Source: a bacterium
GTDB lineage: Bacteria; Pseudomonadota; Alphaproteobacteria; Caulobacterales; Hyphomonadaceae
NCBI GenBank assembly: GCA_016125045.1
Contig: WGML01000002.1
Span: 248,001-312,000 of the forward strand
DNA: 64,000 bases
Reading direction: 5' to 3'
Positions within the stretch are counted from its first letter, which is position 1. Every line of letters starts with the position of its first letter. The position numbers were made by a program, and so were the translations under genes. The notes under the pieces are model-generated. The model was not told the DNA's origin and searched no databases. It saw only the letters and a list, made by a program, of their open reading frames with translations. Below are positions 1 through 8,987 of the stretch, piece after piece.

Positions 1-1052
1 GCCGCCTTGGCGTCGAACCCGGCGCTCGAATCGGTCCGGGACGCACCCTCGTCCCACACCACTTTCAGCACCTTCTCGCGCGCTGTCTTCGCCGTCCACC
101 AATCGTCCGCGACGATGGCGACGCCGTCGAGCAGGCCGAGATTGGTGCCATCGATCAGCGGCGCGAGGTCATCACCCACCTGGCGCACGATGAACGCGTC
201 CACCACGCCCGGCACGGCCTTCACCTCGTCGAGGTTCGCCGACACGACCTTGCCGCCCCACACGCCGCACTGCTCGAACACGGCGTACTTCATGCCCGGA
301 ACGACCATGTCGATGCCGAACATCGGCTCGCCGCGAACGATGCGGGGCGTGTCCCACTGCTTCACCGACTTGCCGATGATGCGGAAGCTCGCCTCGTCCT
401 TCAGCGCCACGGTCTTCATCATCTCGTCGTCGGGCGCGGGCAGGGCGGCGGCGGCCGTCGCAAGCTCGCCATAGGTCGCCCGCCGGTTCGATGCGGCGTG
501 GATCACCACGCTCGGTCCCGTCGTCAGCTCGCCCACCGGGACGCCCCATGTCTGCGCCGCGGCCTGCAGCAGAACCTGACGCGTCGCCGCGCCGAGCCTG
601 CGCAGCGGCAGCCAGGTGGAGGGGGTCGCGCGGCTTCCGCCGGCGAACTGCATCCCGCCCGATGCGGCCGTGCCGTAGAGCGCGGCGTCCGCCATCGCTT
701 GTTCGATGTCGACCGCCGACCAGTCCGCGTCGAGTTCCTCGGCGATCAGCATCGGGAGCATGGTTTTCACGCCCTGGCCGATTTCCGGGTTCTTCGCCAT
801 GATCCGGATCTTTCCGGTCGGCGAGATCGCCACGAAGGCGTTGATCTCTTCAAGCGGCGCGGGTGGGGCGGCCGGAGCCGTCGCCAGCGTCGCCGCGCCG
901 TCCGTGTCCGTCGGCGTCGCGCAGGCCGCGAGCGACAGCATCAGCCCGCCGCCCGCGGCGGCGCCGATCTTCAGGAAGGTTCGCCGCGATGCATCCACCG
1001 GGGCTGTTGCGGGGGCGCCGTTATCGGCGCCGAAAGGCGTATCCAGCGGCAT
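1..1052 (-). CDS. Molybdopterin-binding hydroxylase large subunit (IorB type), 3' end cut by window
   Basis: This is the N-terminal 350 residues of a large molybdenum hydroxylase subunit of the isoquinoline 1-oxidoreductase beta / aldehyde oxidase type; the rest lies outside the window. The N-terminus has a twin-arginine motif (SRRTFLK, residues 22-28) followed by a hydrophobic stretch ending in LAAC, so Tat export with possible lipidation is likely. The mature part begins with a typical aldehyde oxidase-type start (FVAISPTGKIRIMAKNPEIG) and continues with EIGQG and EELDADW. It starts 3 bases after the stop of the 2Fe-2S subunit gene, so the two are one transcript. By family, the pair oxidises N-heteroaromatics or aldehydes in the periplasm and passes electrons to a cytochrome. 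The substrate cannot be read from the sequence. Confidence 0.85.
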   Translation of the reverse strand, partial: MPLDTPFGADNGAPATAPVDASRRTFLKIGAAAGGGLMLSLAACATPTDTDGAATLATAPAAPPAPLEEINAFVAISPTGKIRIMAKNPEIGQGVKTMLPMLIAEELDADWSAVDIEQAMADAALYGTAASGGMQFAGGSRATPSTWLPLRRLGAATRQVLLQAAAQTWGVPVGELTTGPSVVIHAASNRRATYGELATAAAALPAPDDEMMKTVALKDEASFRIIGKSVKQWDTPRIVRGEPMFGIDMVVPGMKYAVFEQCGVWGGKVVSANLDEVKAVPGVVDAFIVRQVGDDLAPLIDGTNLGLLDGVAIVADDWWTAKTAREKVLKVVWDEGASRTDSSAGFDAKA

Positions 1053-1055
1053 CGA

Positions 1056-1535
1056 TCAGGCCTCCCGTGTGTCGGCTGTGGGCAGTCCGGCGGCCGTCTT
1101 GATGGCCTTGCGGATGCGAACATAGGTGGCGCAGCGGCAGGCGTTGCCGGCCATCGCGTCGTCGATCTGGCGGTCGGTCGGCTTCGGCGTGGTCGAGAGC
1201 AGCGCGGTGGCCGCCATCACCTGGCCGGCCTGGCAGTAGCCGCACTGCGGCACGTCGACTTCGACCCAGGCCGCCTGCACCGCCCGTCCGGTCGGCGAGT
1301 CGCCGACCGCCTCGATGGTGGTCACCACCCCGGCGCCGACGCTCGAGATCGGCGTGACGCACGAGCGCGCGGGCGCGCCGTCGATGTGCACCGTGCACGC
1401 CCCACAGGAGGCGACGCCGCAACCGAACTTCGTGCCCTTCAGCTCGAGCTTGTCCCGCAACACCCACAACAGGGGCATGTCGCCTGGGACGTCGACCGTC
1501 TGGGTCTTGCCGTTGACATTGATCGTGAAGGCCAT
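1056..1535 (-). CDS. 2Fe-2S subunit of molybdenum hydroxylase (IorA type)
   Basis: A 159-residue protein with two [2Fe-2S] sites. The plant-type ferredoxin half has cysteines 39, 44, 47 and 59 ([15 protein letters not shown] region). The helical half has CGYC (98-101) and CRC (133-135). This is the small subunit that carries electrons out of the molybdenum centre in IorAB-type enzymes. The ATG at 1535 is chosen because it is preceded by a GGAG ribosome site and fits the family length. A longer in-frame upstream extension encodes arginine- and proline-rich residues unlike the family. It lies immediately before the large subunit gene. A cytochrome c gene lies upstream on the same strand, a common partner for this enzyme type. 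Confidence 0.9.
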   Translation of the reverse strand: MAFTINVNGKTQTVDVPGDMPLLWVLRDKLELKGTKFGCGVASCGACTVHIDGAPARSCVTPISSVGAGVVTTIEAVGDSPTGRAVQAAWVEVDVPQCGYCQAGQVMAATALLSTTPKPTDRQIDDAMAGNACRCATYVRIRKAIKTAAGLPTADTREA

Positions 1536-1878
1536 GTTTTGAGCTCCGCGGGGTTTCTCTGGGGACGATCGCCGTCCCACCCCTTCTTCAGCCTGTTCTT
1601 CCGCCCGTTTAGGTCCCGGCCGAGATCGGTTCAGCCAGGGTTTGGTCCGGCCCTCCAAGGCGGGCCGAGGTCTCTTCGCGCCAGAGCCCCTCCGTTAGGG
1701 TCTCAAGACGAGACTCTCTACACGCGGGGAAGCGTTCGGCAAGCCGTCGCAACCCCTCAGGGAACCGCTTGCGCAACCCCGCGCCCGCGCCTCCGCGTCC
1801 CAGTGATAACCCGAACATTACGATCCGCCAATCAAACTTAAGTGCGCACCGTCACCGCTCGTCCGGGCTCCCTTGCTC
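1536..1878. other. Gene-free stretch between cytochrome c and IorA-type gene
   Basis: A stretch of 343 bases with no convincing gene. It contains a small interrupted palindrome GTCTC-N5-GAGAC (1700-1714). I could not identify a clear promoter or terminator. The genes on both sides read leftwards, so it may carry the promoter of the IorAB-type pair or simply be a leader within one transcript. Confidence 0.3.
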
Positions 1879-2256
1879 CTACTGGTCACTCTCCCGCGTC
1901 TGGATCGTCGAAAGATAGGCGAGGAGGTCCTCGACATGGGCGTCGCTGAAGTAGAACTGCGGCATCGACATGTGCCCGACGCGGACCGCGTTCTTGAGGT
2001 CAGCCTCCAGCGCGTTCGGATTGTAGGTCGACAGGATGAAACGGAAGGGCTTGGCCGCCGCCACCGGGCTCGTTCCGCTCGCGCCGACCGAATGGCAGGC
2101 CGCGCACTGCGCCTGGGCGACCTTCAGCCCCTCGGCGGGATCGCCCGCCCGTTCCGCCGCGGGCGCGAGGGCGCACGCGCCGAGCGCGGCCGCGAGGCCG
2201 GCCGCCGCGAACGGTCTCCAGGCGGCCCCGCGCATGGTCGTCTCAGGTTTGGTCAT
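1879..2256 (-). CDS. Small c-type cytochrome, probable lipoprotein
   Basis: A 125-residue monohaem cytochrome c. The N-terminal hydrophobic segment ends in LGAC (residues 25-28), which fits a lipobox, so the protein is probably anchored in an outer or periplasmic membrane face. The haem motif CAACH is at 51-55. A C-terminal methionine (SMPQFYF region) could be the sixth haem ligand. Its position directly upstream of the IorAB-type pair, on the same strand, suggests it accepts electrons from that enzyme; this is inferred from context. An internal Met at residue 8 is an alternative start. Confidence 0.8.
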   Translation of the reverse strand: MTKPETTMRGAAWRPFAAAGLAAALGACALAPAAERAGDPAEGLKVAQAQCAACHSVGASGTSPVAAAKPFRFILSTYNPNALEADLKNAVRVGHMSMPQFYFSDAHVEDLLAYLSTIQTRESDQ

Positions 2257-2270
2257 CAGCTTCCCCGGTA

Positions 2271-3068
2271 TCAGTTTCCCTTGAACACGGGCGCGCGTTT
2301 CTCGACGAAGGCGCGCGCCGCTTCCCTGTGGTCCTCGGTGGTGGCGCAGCGCGAATGGTGCGCCGCTTCCGCATCAAACGAGCGGATGAGATCTCCCGCC
2401 TCGGCGATGTTGAGGTTCTTCTTGATGAGCCCGAGCGTGATTCGCGGTCCGTTGGCGAGCCGATGGGCGAGTTTCATCGCCTCCGGCATCAGCGCGTCGG
2501 CATCGACCGCCCGGTTCACCACGCCGAGCCGTTCGGCCTCCTCACCCAGGATCACGTCGGAGAGCAGGTAGAGCTCCCGCGCCTTCGCGCCGCCGACGAG
2601 GCGCGACAGGAAATAGGTGCCGCCGAAATCGCCCGACAGCCCCACCTTCGCGAACGCGGTCGTGATCTTGGCGGTCTTCGCCGCGATGCGGAAATCGCAG
2701 GCGAGGGCGATCGAGAGGCCGGCGCCCGCGGCGGCGCCCGGGATCGCCGCGATCGTGATCTTGGGCATCTCGTGCAAGAGGCGCGAGCACTCCATGCTCG
2801 TGCGCAACCGCAGCGCCGCCTGTTCGAGCGATGCGCCGTGATTGGCGCCGCCCTCGGACGCGGCGAACCCCTTCACGTCGCCGCCGGCGCAGAAGGCCCC
2901 GTCCGCGCCCGTCACCACGACCGCCCCGATCGCGGGGTCGACCGCGAGGCGCTGAAGCGATTCATTCAGCAGGGTGAGCATTTCGGTCGATAATGCATTT
3001 CGTGACTCCGGACGGTTCAGCGTCAGAACGGCGACGCCGCCCTCGACGGATTCAAGCATGTCCGGCAT
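2271..3068 (-). CDS. Enoyl-CoA hydratase/isomerase family protein
   Basis: A 265-residue crotonase-fold protein. It has the typical N-terminal strand (VLTLNRPESRNALS), the oxyanion-hole segment FCAGGDVKG, a second oxyanion segment AIPGAAAGAGLSIALACDF and a C-terminal helical trimerisation region. An aspartate in the LSGDFGGTYFL stretch occupies the region where isomerase-type members carry their catalytic acid, so a PaaG-like isomerase is possible. The start at 3068 has an AGGA site 9 bases upstream. The longer frame that begins at 3134 adds residues atypical for the family. It ends 14 bases before the cytochrome c gene on the same strand. Confidence 0.85.
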   Translation of the reverse strand: MPDMLESVEGGVAVLTLNRPESRNALSTEMLTLLNESLQRLAVDPAIGAVVVTGADGAFCAGGDVKGFAASEGGANHGASLEQAALRLRTSMECSRLLHEMPKITIAAIPGAAAGAGLSIALACDFRIAAKTAKITTAFAKVGLSGDFGGTYFLSRLVGGAKARELYLLSDVILGEEAERLGVVNRAVDADALMPEAMKLAHRLANGPRITLGLIKKNLNIAEAGDLIRSFDAEAAHHSRCATTEDHREAARAFVEKRAPVFKGN

Positions 3069-3240
3069 GGCGGGGAATCCTTTGTTTCTTGTCCTCTGGA
3101 TTTCCATCGAACCAGCGTGCGGGGCGTCTGGCAAGTTGTCCCCGGTTTATCCTCTTGTCGGGCGTTGGGGCGTCTATCCCCCCATTATTAAGGGCCGATC
3201 GGGGCCTCAGGGCCGAAAAGGGCCGGATTCCGGGCGTTTT

Positions 3241-3272
3241 CAACGTCTCTCGAACCATCGTCCAACGTCTCT
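3241..3272. repeat. Short direct repeat between divergent genes
   Basis: CAACGTCTCT occurs at 3241-3250 and again at 3263-3272, a period of 22 bp or about two helical turns. It lies in the 306-base gap (3069-3374) between the leftward hydratase gene and the rightward hydrolase gene. The spacing fits an operator bound by a dimeric regulator, but no regulator gene is adjacent. Nothing else in that gap is interpretable. Confidence 0.3.
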
Positions 3273-3374
3273 GAAACATCACTCGAACCTGCGTCGCCGG
3301 GGCCTGCCTTGACGCTGTGCGCCGCCCGCGACACTTCTGCAGGAAGGCCCCCCGGCCGCCGCACGGAGCCCCGC

Positions 3375-4415
3375 ATGACCCTTTCGGCCTTCATCGCCAG
3401 GCTCGTCTTCGCGCTGCCGCCCGGGGTCCTGCGCTCCCTCGCCGGGGGCGGCTACAAGGTGGACGGGGTCGAGCTTGACCCGCACATCGCCTTGATGGCG
3501 AAGCAGGCCGAGCGCCGCCCGCCGGCGACCTCGCTGCCCGTCAACGTCGTCCGGGCGGGCATGAAATCGTCCTTCGCGCTCATTGATTCCCGTCGTGTTC
3601 CGGGCGTTTCCGTCAATGAAATCAAGGTTCCTGCGGCTGACGGCTCACCGCTCGACGCGCGCCTCTATGCGCCGCCGGGCTCGTCGGGCGGGGAGGGGCT
3701 CATCGTCTATTTTCACCAGGGCGGCTGCGTCCTCGGCGGCGTCTGGGCCTGCGACGCGTGGTGCTCGATCCTCGCCGCGGAGGCCGGCTGCCGGGTGCTC
3801 AATGTCGACTACCGCCACGCTCCCGAGCACCGCTTCCCCGCCGCCGTCGACGACGCCGTGGGCGCGTTCCAGTGGGCGATCGACCACGCCCCTGACCTCT
3901 CGGCGGACCCCGCTCGGATCGGCGTCGGCGGCGACTCCGCCGGGGGCTATCTCTCGGCGGTCATCTGCCAGGCGAGGAAGCGAACGGGCGACCCTCAGCC
4001 CTTGATTCAATAGCTGATTTACCCGTGCACGGACTGGACCTCCGTGGGCGGCAGCATGCAGGCGCAGGCGAACGCCTACCCGCTCTCGAAGCCGATGATG
4101 GACTGGTTCGTCGGCCATTACCTTGGACGGGACGACGACCGAACGGACTGGCGCGTGTCACCGGCGCTCGCCCCCGACAAGTCCGGTCTCGCGCCGGCTT
4201 TCGTCTACACGGCGGGCTTCGACCCGTTGACGACGCAGGCCGCGACCTATGCCGACCTCTTGCGGGAGGCCGGGGTCGAAACGCTCCATCGGCACTACCC
4301 GAGCCTCTCGCATTCGTTCACCGCGATGTCGGGGGTCGTGCCGGCGGCCCGGAGAGCCTTGAGCGAGATCGCAGCCGACCTGCGGCCGTCCTTCGCAGGT
4401 CGCGCGGGGAGCTGA
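3375..4415 (+). pseudogene. Alpha/beta hydrolase (HSL/acetyl-hydrolase type) broken by an in-frame amber codon
   Basis: A hydrolase of the hormone-sensitive-lipase group of about 346 codons, interrupted by TAG at 4011-4013. The reading frame is the same before and after the stop. The N-terminal part has YFHQGG (the oxyanion-hole segment, usually HGGG), YRHAPEHRFPAAVDD and the nucleophile motif GDSAGG. The part after the stop resumes at LIYPCTDWTS and carries the catalytic Asp region (GFDPLTTQA) and the His (SLSHSFTAM). A protein stopping at TAG would lack the Asp and His, so it should be inactive. One base change or a sequencing error explains the break. The start at 3375 follows GGAG; the track of homology begins there. 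Confidence 0.8.
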
Positions 4416-4440
4416 GCCGGGGCCGATCTGCCAAGCCGGT

Positions 4441-5130
4441 CTACCAGGCGAGCTCCTTGCCGTTCCACGACAGAAACTTGCCGCTGTTGGCGAGCGTCAG
4501 CTCGTCGATCAGCTTGACGAGGCCCTTGGCGCTGTCGGCGGGCGACAGGGGCGCCGACGCGCCGCCCATGTCCGTGCGCACCCACCCAGGGTGCACGATC
4601 AGCACCGGGATCCCGCGCGGGCGAAGCTCGGTTGCAAGCCCCTGCATCAGCTTGTTCAGCGCCGCCTTGGAGGCGCGGTAGGCGAGCGCATCCGCGGCAG
4701 CAGACTGCATCGCCCCCATTTGACTTGAAATCGCTACGATTTTTCCCTTTGCAGCCTCGACGTTCGCAAGGAAGGCGTCGGCCACCCTCAGCGGCGCGAT
4801 GGAATTCACATTGAGCGTTTCAGCGAGACCCTCGAAGTCCATGTCGACCGCACGTTGACGGTCGGGACCGGACACGCCGGCGTTGTTGACCAGCACGTCG
4901 ATCGGCTGGGAGCCGATCTGGCGCTTCGCCCGGGCCACGTCCAGCGGATCGGAGACGTCCATCTCGATGATCTCGACCCAGCCGCCAGCCTCAGCGGCGA
5001 AGGCCGCAAGATCCTTCTGGTCCGAGCCCCGCCGCACCGTCGCGAGCACCTTGTCCCGGCGGCCTGCATAGGCCCGCGCGAGCGCCAGTCCGATGCCTCG
5101 GTTCGCACCGGTCACCAGAACGACAGACAT
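4441..5130 (-). CDS. Short-chain dehydrogenase/reductase (C-factor-like)
   Basis: A 229-residue classical-type SDR. The NAD(P)-binding motif TGANRGIG is at residues 7-14, NNAG at 82-85, the catalytic Ser in the AISSQMG region, and Tyr151 with Lys155 in YRASK. The short length and the C-terminal end resemble CsgA/C-factor-type reductases. The substrate is unknown. The start at 5130 is preceded by a GGAAGAGG site. It lies just left of, and on the same strand as, the 3-hydroxyacyl-CoA dehydrogenase gene (77 bases apart), so co-transcription is possible. It is convergent with the broken hydrolase. Confidence 0.85.
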   Translation of the reverse strand: MSVVLVTGANRGIGLALARAYAGRRDKVLATVRRGSDQKDLAAFAAEAGGWVEIIEMDVSDPLDVARAKRQIGSQPIDVLVNNAGVSGPDRQRAVDMDFEGLAETLNVNSIAPLRVADAFLANVEAAKGKIVAISSQMGAMQSAAADALAYRASKAALNKLMQGLATELRPRGIPVLIVHPGWVRTDMGGASAPLSPADSAKGLVKLIDELTLANSGKFLSWNGKELAW

Positions 5131-5207
5131 CGCCTCTTCCTTCCCATTCTGCGGCAATCTCAACCTGGAGCCGGTTCAGGTCCGGCCCTCGCCGGTTCGT
5201 CTCGCGC

Positions 5208-6086
5208 CTATCGGGTCGGAACCGGCGCATCACCCCGATAATCGTAGAACCCGCGCTTCGTCTTGCGGCCGAGCCAGCCCGCCTCGACATATTTCACGAG
5301 CAGGGGGCAAGGCCGATACTTGCTGTCGGCCAGGCCGTCGTAGAGCACCTGCATGATCGACAGGCAGGTATCGAGGCCGATGAAGTCCGCAAGCTCCAGC
5401 GGGCCCATCGGGTGGTTCGCGCCAAGCTTCATCGCCGTGTCGATCGACTCGACCGTTCCGACGCCCTCGTAAAGCGTATAGACGCCCTCATTGATCATCG
5501 GCATCAGCACGCGGTTGACGATGAACGCCGGAAAGTCCTCGGCGTTCGTCGCGGTCTTGCCGATGCGTTCGACGAACCCCGTCGCAGTCTCGTATGTCGC
5601 CTGGTCGGTCGCGAGCCCGCGGATGACCTCAACCAGCTGCATCACCGGCACCGGGTTCATGAAATGCAGGCCGATGAACCGCTCCGGCCGGTCGGTCGAT
5701 GATCCGAGCCGCGTGATCGATATCGATGAGGTGTTCGTGGCGAGCACGGCGTCCTGCGACAACAGGGGACACAGGCTTTCGAAGATCGCCCGCTTGATCG
5801 GTTCCTTTTCGGTCGCCGCCTCGATTGCGAGATCGACATCGCCGAACCCTGCGAGCGACGCCTCCGGCTTGATGCGCTTCAGCGCATGATCGCGGTCCGC
5901 GGCGGAGATGTGTCCCCGTGCGACCTGTCGGTCCAGATTGCGCCGGATCGTGCTCATGGCGTTGTCGAGCGTGTCTTGCGAGACGTCGTTGAGGAGGACG
6001 TCGTAGCCGGCTACGGCGCAAACATGCGCGATGCCATTTCCCATCTGGCCGGCGCCGATGACGCCGATCCTGTTGATATCAGGCAT
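5208..6086 (-). CDS. 3-hydroxyacyl-CoA / 3-hydroxybutyryl-CoA dehydrogenase
   Basis: A 292-residue single-function dehydrogenase of the length usual for 3-hydroxybutyryl-CoA dehydrogenase. The Rossmann motif GAGQMG is at 11-16 (VIGAGQMGNGIAHVCA). The middle has the conserved GLHFMNPVPVMQLVEVI block with the catalytic His. The C-terminal domain has GANHPMGPLELADFIGLD and ends in the usual GFYDY. By family it oxidises (S)-3-hydroxyacyl-CoA with NAD+ in the cytoplasm, in beta-oxidation or butyrate/PHB-type metabolism. The enoyl-CoA hydratase (2.3-3.1 kb) and the thiolase near 34 kb could supply neighbouring steps, but they are not in one operon. Confidence 0.92.
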   Translation of the reverse strand: MPDINRIGVIGAGQMGNGIAHVCAVAGYDVLLNDVSQDTLDNAMSTIRRNLDRQVARGHISAADRDHALKRIKPEASLAGFGDVDLAIEAATEKEPIKRAIFESLCPLLSQDAVLATNTSSISITRLGSSTDRPERFIGLHFMNPVPVMQLVEVIRGLATDQATYETATGFVERIGKTATNAEDFPAFIVNRVLMPMINEGVYTLYEGVGTVESIDTAMKLGANHPMGPLELADFIGLDTCLSIMQVLYDGLADSKYRPCPLLVKYVEAGWLGRKTKRGFYDYRGDAPVPTR

Positions 6087-6255
6087 AGTGCTGGCCTCTC
6101 ACAGAACACACGTGACCGAAACAAAACTGTTACCACGGTCTGTGCCGGGCGCCAGCGCAGTTTTGTGCACCTGCGAACAGGATGCGTCGGCCGCCCATGA
6201 ATGTCCTTGAGTGTTGCTCGAAAGCGCCGGCTGAGCCGCTCCCGATACGCCTCGC

Positions 6256-7989
6256 CTAGGAGACGGCCAGGGAGCGGCGCTCGGCGGTTTTCGCCCGGGC
6301 CTTCACGGCGTCCGCGATCCGAATCGCGAGCGCAATCAGCGTGAAGGTGGAATTTGCGAACCCTCCCGTCGGAAAGACGGATGTCGCTGCGACGTAAAGA
6401 TTGTCGACGCCCCACACCCGGCAGTTCGGATCCACGACCCCGTCCTCCGGGCGCGCGCTCATCCGCGTTGAGCCCATGAAATGATTGATCGAAGGCGTGA
6501 TGACCACTGGCTCGCCATTGTGCCTTGCGATCTCGAAGCGTCCGAGCCCCGATACGGCGAGCTCCCGCGCGAAAATCTCCTGCGACCGGGCGAGCGCCGC
6601 AGCGTCCTCGGGGTGCCAGCGCCAGTCGAACGCGAGCCGCCGTTGACCAAAGCCGTCCCTTTCGTCGGACAGGTACAGCCGATTGTCCTCATGCCGACCC
6701 TGCTCGGCCATCTGCACGACCTCAAAGCGCTGGAAACGCCTGCGCCGGTTCGGCAGGTCCGACCATCCGCCAAGCGACAGATGCGATTTGGGGCGCAAGG
6801 CGCGATCGATGAGCCGCTTCACAACCCCGTCCGCGCCGACGATCAGGTCGCCAACTTCCCGAACGTCAGGAATCCGCTTCTGTCGCACCGCCTCGCGCAC
6901 GCGGATCGAGGCGTCAAATCCTTTGCGCTGCCGGTCGGTGAGCCCGCGATTCTTGCGGTAATTGTCTTCCACCGCGAACAGCATCATGCAGGAATTCATG
7001 ATCGGCTCTTCGCGAAGTGTTTGGTCCGTGAGCGCGAGGTGGCCCATCACTCCCACGCCGTCGATGCTCCGCAAGTCATACAGAGCGCCTGTTTCAAACA
7101 CGTCTGGTGAGGACGGCACGAAGTCGCCGCCGTCGATCAACAGATGATCCATGTGCCCGCGGCCAAGCCGCCCGTGCCTGCCGCCGAGGCCGCTCGCCAC
7201 CACGCTGTCCGAACACATCAACAATTGTGTGGCGCCAAGACCGCCCGCGGCGACGATCACCGCAGGGGCGCTGAACACGACCTCCCGACCGGGGGCGCTC
7301 GCGGTCCGCACGCCAGTCGCGTGCGCACCGTCCGAGGTCACCAGCACTTCTAGCGCGGCGGCGTGGAGGAACAGCGTCACGTTCGCAGAGGCTTCAATCG
7401 CCTTGCGGTCGCGCTCCGTGAACACGGTGCCGTCCGCGAACAGGAACACCTGGCTCTTTACCCGGTCGCCCTTGATTGGTAAGGGCGGCGTTTCAGGCGT
7501 CTCCCAGTCCGAAGTTTCAAAGCTCTTGTCCGGGAGTCCAAACACTGCCTTCGCGCGCTCGTAATAGGGCTCCAGATCCGAATATTCGATCGGCCACGCC
7601 TCTCGGTTCGCCCATGGCTTCGCCTCAAGGTCCGCTGGTTGCAGCGGCACCAATCGGATGCCGTTCTTTCCTGCGGCGGTCCAGATGCCCCACGCGGTGG
7701 CGTTGCCGCCGAACTGGCGTTCCGCGCGCGGGCGGTTGCCAAACATCTTGAAGTCGAAATTGAACGCGCCGCCCGATGCGCCGCCAACATAGCGAGACTC
7801 CTGCGCAGGCGCCGAAGTGTCGTCCGCTTGCGGTTCGAACGACATTCCGCCCGCTTCAAGGAGGGCGATCTTGAGGCCTAAGCCTTCCAGTTCTCGCGCG
7901 ATGGTCAGCCCCGCCGGCCCAGCGCCCACGATCACGACGTCGGCCTCAATCTTGGTTCCGGGTTCCAGTTCTGCTGCGTCGCGGATCAT
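6256..7989 (-). CDS. GMC-family FAD-dependent oxidoreductase
   Basis: A 577-residue glucose-methanol-choline oxidoreductase. The FAD-binding motif VGAGPAGLTIARELE is at about 21-35. The C-terminal GMC_oxred_C region has the motif HFMGSTRMS and the conserved block ending VFPTGGFANSTFTLIALA. The start at 7989 is chosen because an AGAGGA site precedes it; the longer frame to 8187 adds an unrelated arginine-rich extension. No signal peptide is visible, so it is probably cytoplasmic. The substrate (alcohol, sugar or choline-like) cannot be inferred. Confidence 0.88.
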   Translation of the reverse strand: MIRDAAELEPGTKIEADVVIVGAGPAGLTIARELEGLGLKIALLEAGGMSFEPQADDTSAPAQESRYVGGASGGAFNFDFKMFGNRPRAERQFGGNATAWGIWTAAGKNGIRLVPLQPADLEAKPWANREAWPIEYSDLEPYYERAKAVFGLPDKSFETSDWETPETPPLPIKGDRVKSQVFLFADGTVFTERDRKAIEASANVTLFLHAAALEVLVTSDGAHATGVRTASAPGREVVFSAPAVIVAAGGLGATQLLMCSDSVVASGLGGRHGRLGRGHMDHLLIDGGDFVPSSPDVFETGALYDLRSIDGVGVMGHLALTDQTLREEPIMNSCMMLFAVEDNYRKNRGLTDRQRKGFDASIRVREAVRQKRIPDVREVGDLIVGADGVVKRLIDRALRPKSHLSLGGWSDLPNRRRRFQRFEVVQMAEQGRHEDNRLYLSDERDGFGQRRLAFDWRWHPEDAAALARSQEIFARELAVSGLGRFEIARHNGEPVVITPSINHFMGSTRMSARPEDGVVDPNCRVWGVDNLYVAATSVFPTGGFANSTFTLIALAIRIADAVKARAKTAERRSLAVS

Positions 7990-8313
7990 TGCTGGCTGTC
8001 CTCTGCGGCGGTGACGCCCCGACATTCCGTCGCGGGTCTCGGATACGACGCCTCGCGCATGCAGGTCATGTACCACCCGACGCCGGTGTCCCGACCCACC
8101 TTTGCTGCAAGCGGCCGCAGTTCGGACTGCAACAAGGGTTTTGCAAGCCGGCGCTCGCGTGTACACTTTTGGCGTTTCGCGCTTCACTCGCCTTGACCGG
8201 CGGTCCGTCGCCCGTCATTCCGCACCGAAATTGGCTGGTGGCTGGCAAGAAGCCTCATCTACCGCTTTCTGTGGGTCAAACCCCCGGCGAGCTATGTTCT
8301 GGAGACGCTGACA
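7990..8313. other. Divergent intergenic region, nothing firmly identified
   Basis: A stretch of 324 bases between the leftward GMC gene and the rightward TonB_C-like gene. It must hold both promoters. I found only weak sigma-70-like hexamers and no convincing operator or small gene. Confidence 0.3.
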
Positions 8314-8970
8314 ATGAAGTTGACCTTGGCTGCTGGAGCCGTTGCGCTGGCCACGGCGCTGACCGCAACCATGGCGCTGGCGCCCCTCGCGTCAGCGCAA
8401 GAAGGCGAATCACGGCCGCCCGTCAACATTAAGGGGCCGGACGGCGGGATCATCCAGGCGGCCGTTGACGAGATTCGTAAGTCCGGTGAGTGCCGGGTCG
8501 TGTTCGTCGTCTCCAAGGAAGGCAAACCGGACAAAATTGAGCCGAAATGCTCGGTTCCAGAATATGAGCCTTTCGCGGCGAAAGCCATCGCGGCGGCCGA
8601 GTATGAGCCTGAGCTGATCGACGGCGTGCCCGTACCTACCAATCCGATGGCGCAGACGTTCAGCTTCGCCGTTCAGGAAGCGGCCGCGCAGACGCCTCCG
8701 GTCAAAGTCGCCGACGTCAACGCCCGAACCGTCCAGCTTGCATTCCGCAAGATCAAGGAGCCGGGCTCCTGCAAGCTGACATTCATGGTGCGGGCGACCG
8801 GAGCCATCGAAGACCTTAAGGCAGCATGCGATCCGGCTGCTTATGAGGACGCAATCCTCCGCGCCGCAAAGGACCTGAAATACCAGCCTGGCACGCGAGA
8901 TGGCCAACCCGTCGACTGGCCCGACGCAGAGACGACCCTCACCATCGGCGTGAGAGCCCCGGGCGGCTGA
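8314..8970 (+). CDS. Periplasmic protein with two TonB_C-like repeats
   Basis: A 218-residue exported protein. A signal peptide ends at ASA/QEG (cleavage after about residue 28). The mature part is two copies of one fold of about 65 residues: GECRVVFVVSKEGKPDKIEP...YEPELIDGVPV and GSCKLTFMVRATGAIEDLKA...YQPGTRDGQPV. Each resembles the C-terminal domain of energy transducer TonB (strand-helix-strand with the Y-x-P...G-x-PV end), and each carries a pair of cysteines. There is no membrane anchor or proline-rich spacer, so it is not a normal TonB. It may bind a partner in the periplasm. GGAGA precedes the ATG. The nuclease-like gene follows 17 bases later. Confidence 0.65.
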   Translation: MKLTLAAGAVALATALTATMALAPLASAQEGESRPPVNIKGPDGGIIQAAVDEIRKSGECRVVFVVSKEGKPDKIEPKCSVPEYEPFAAKAIAAAEYEPELIDGVPVPTNPMAQTFSFAVQEAAAQTPPVKVADVNARTVQLAFRKIKEPGSCKLTFMVRATGAIEDLKAACDPAAYEDAILRAAKDLKYQPGTRDGQPVDWPDAETTLTIGVRAPGG

Positions 8971-8987
8971 TCTCTGTCACCGAGACC

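Noticed and set aside
4011-4013. Amber codon as pyrrolysine or programmed readthrough
   Set aside because: No pyrrolysine genes or readthrough context are visible and the TAG lies in a protein family that does not use it; a mutation or error is simpler.
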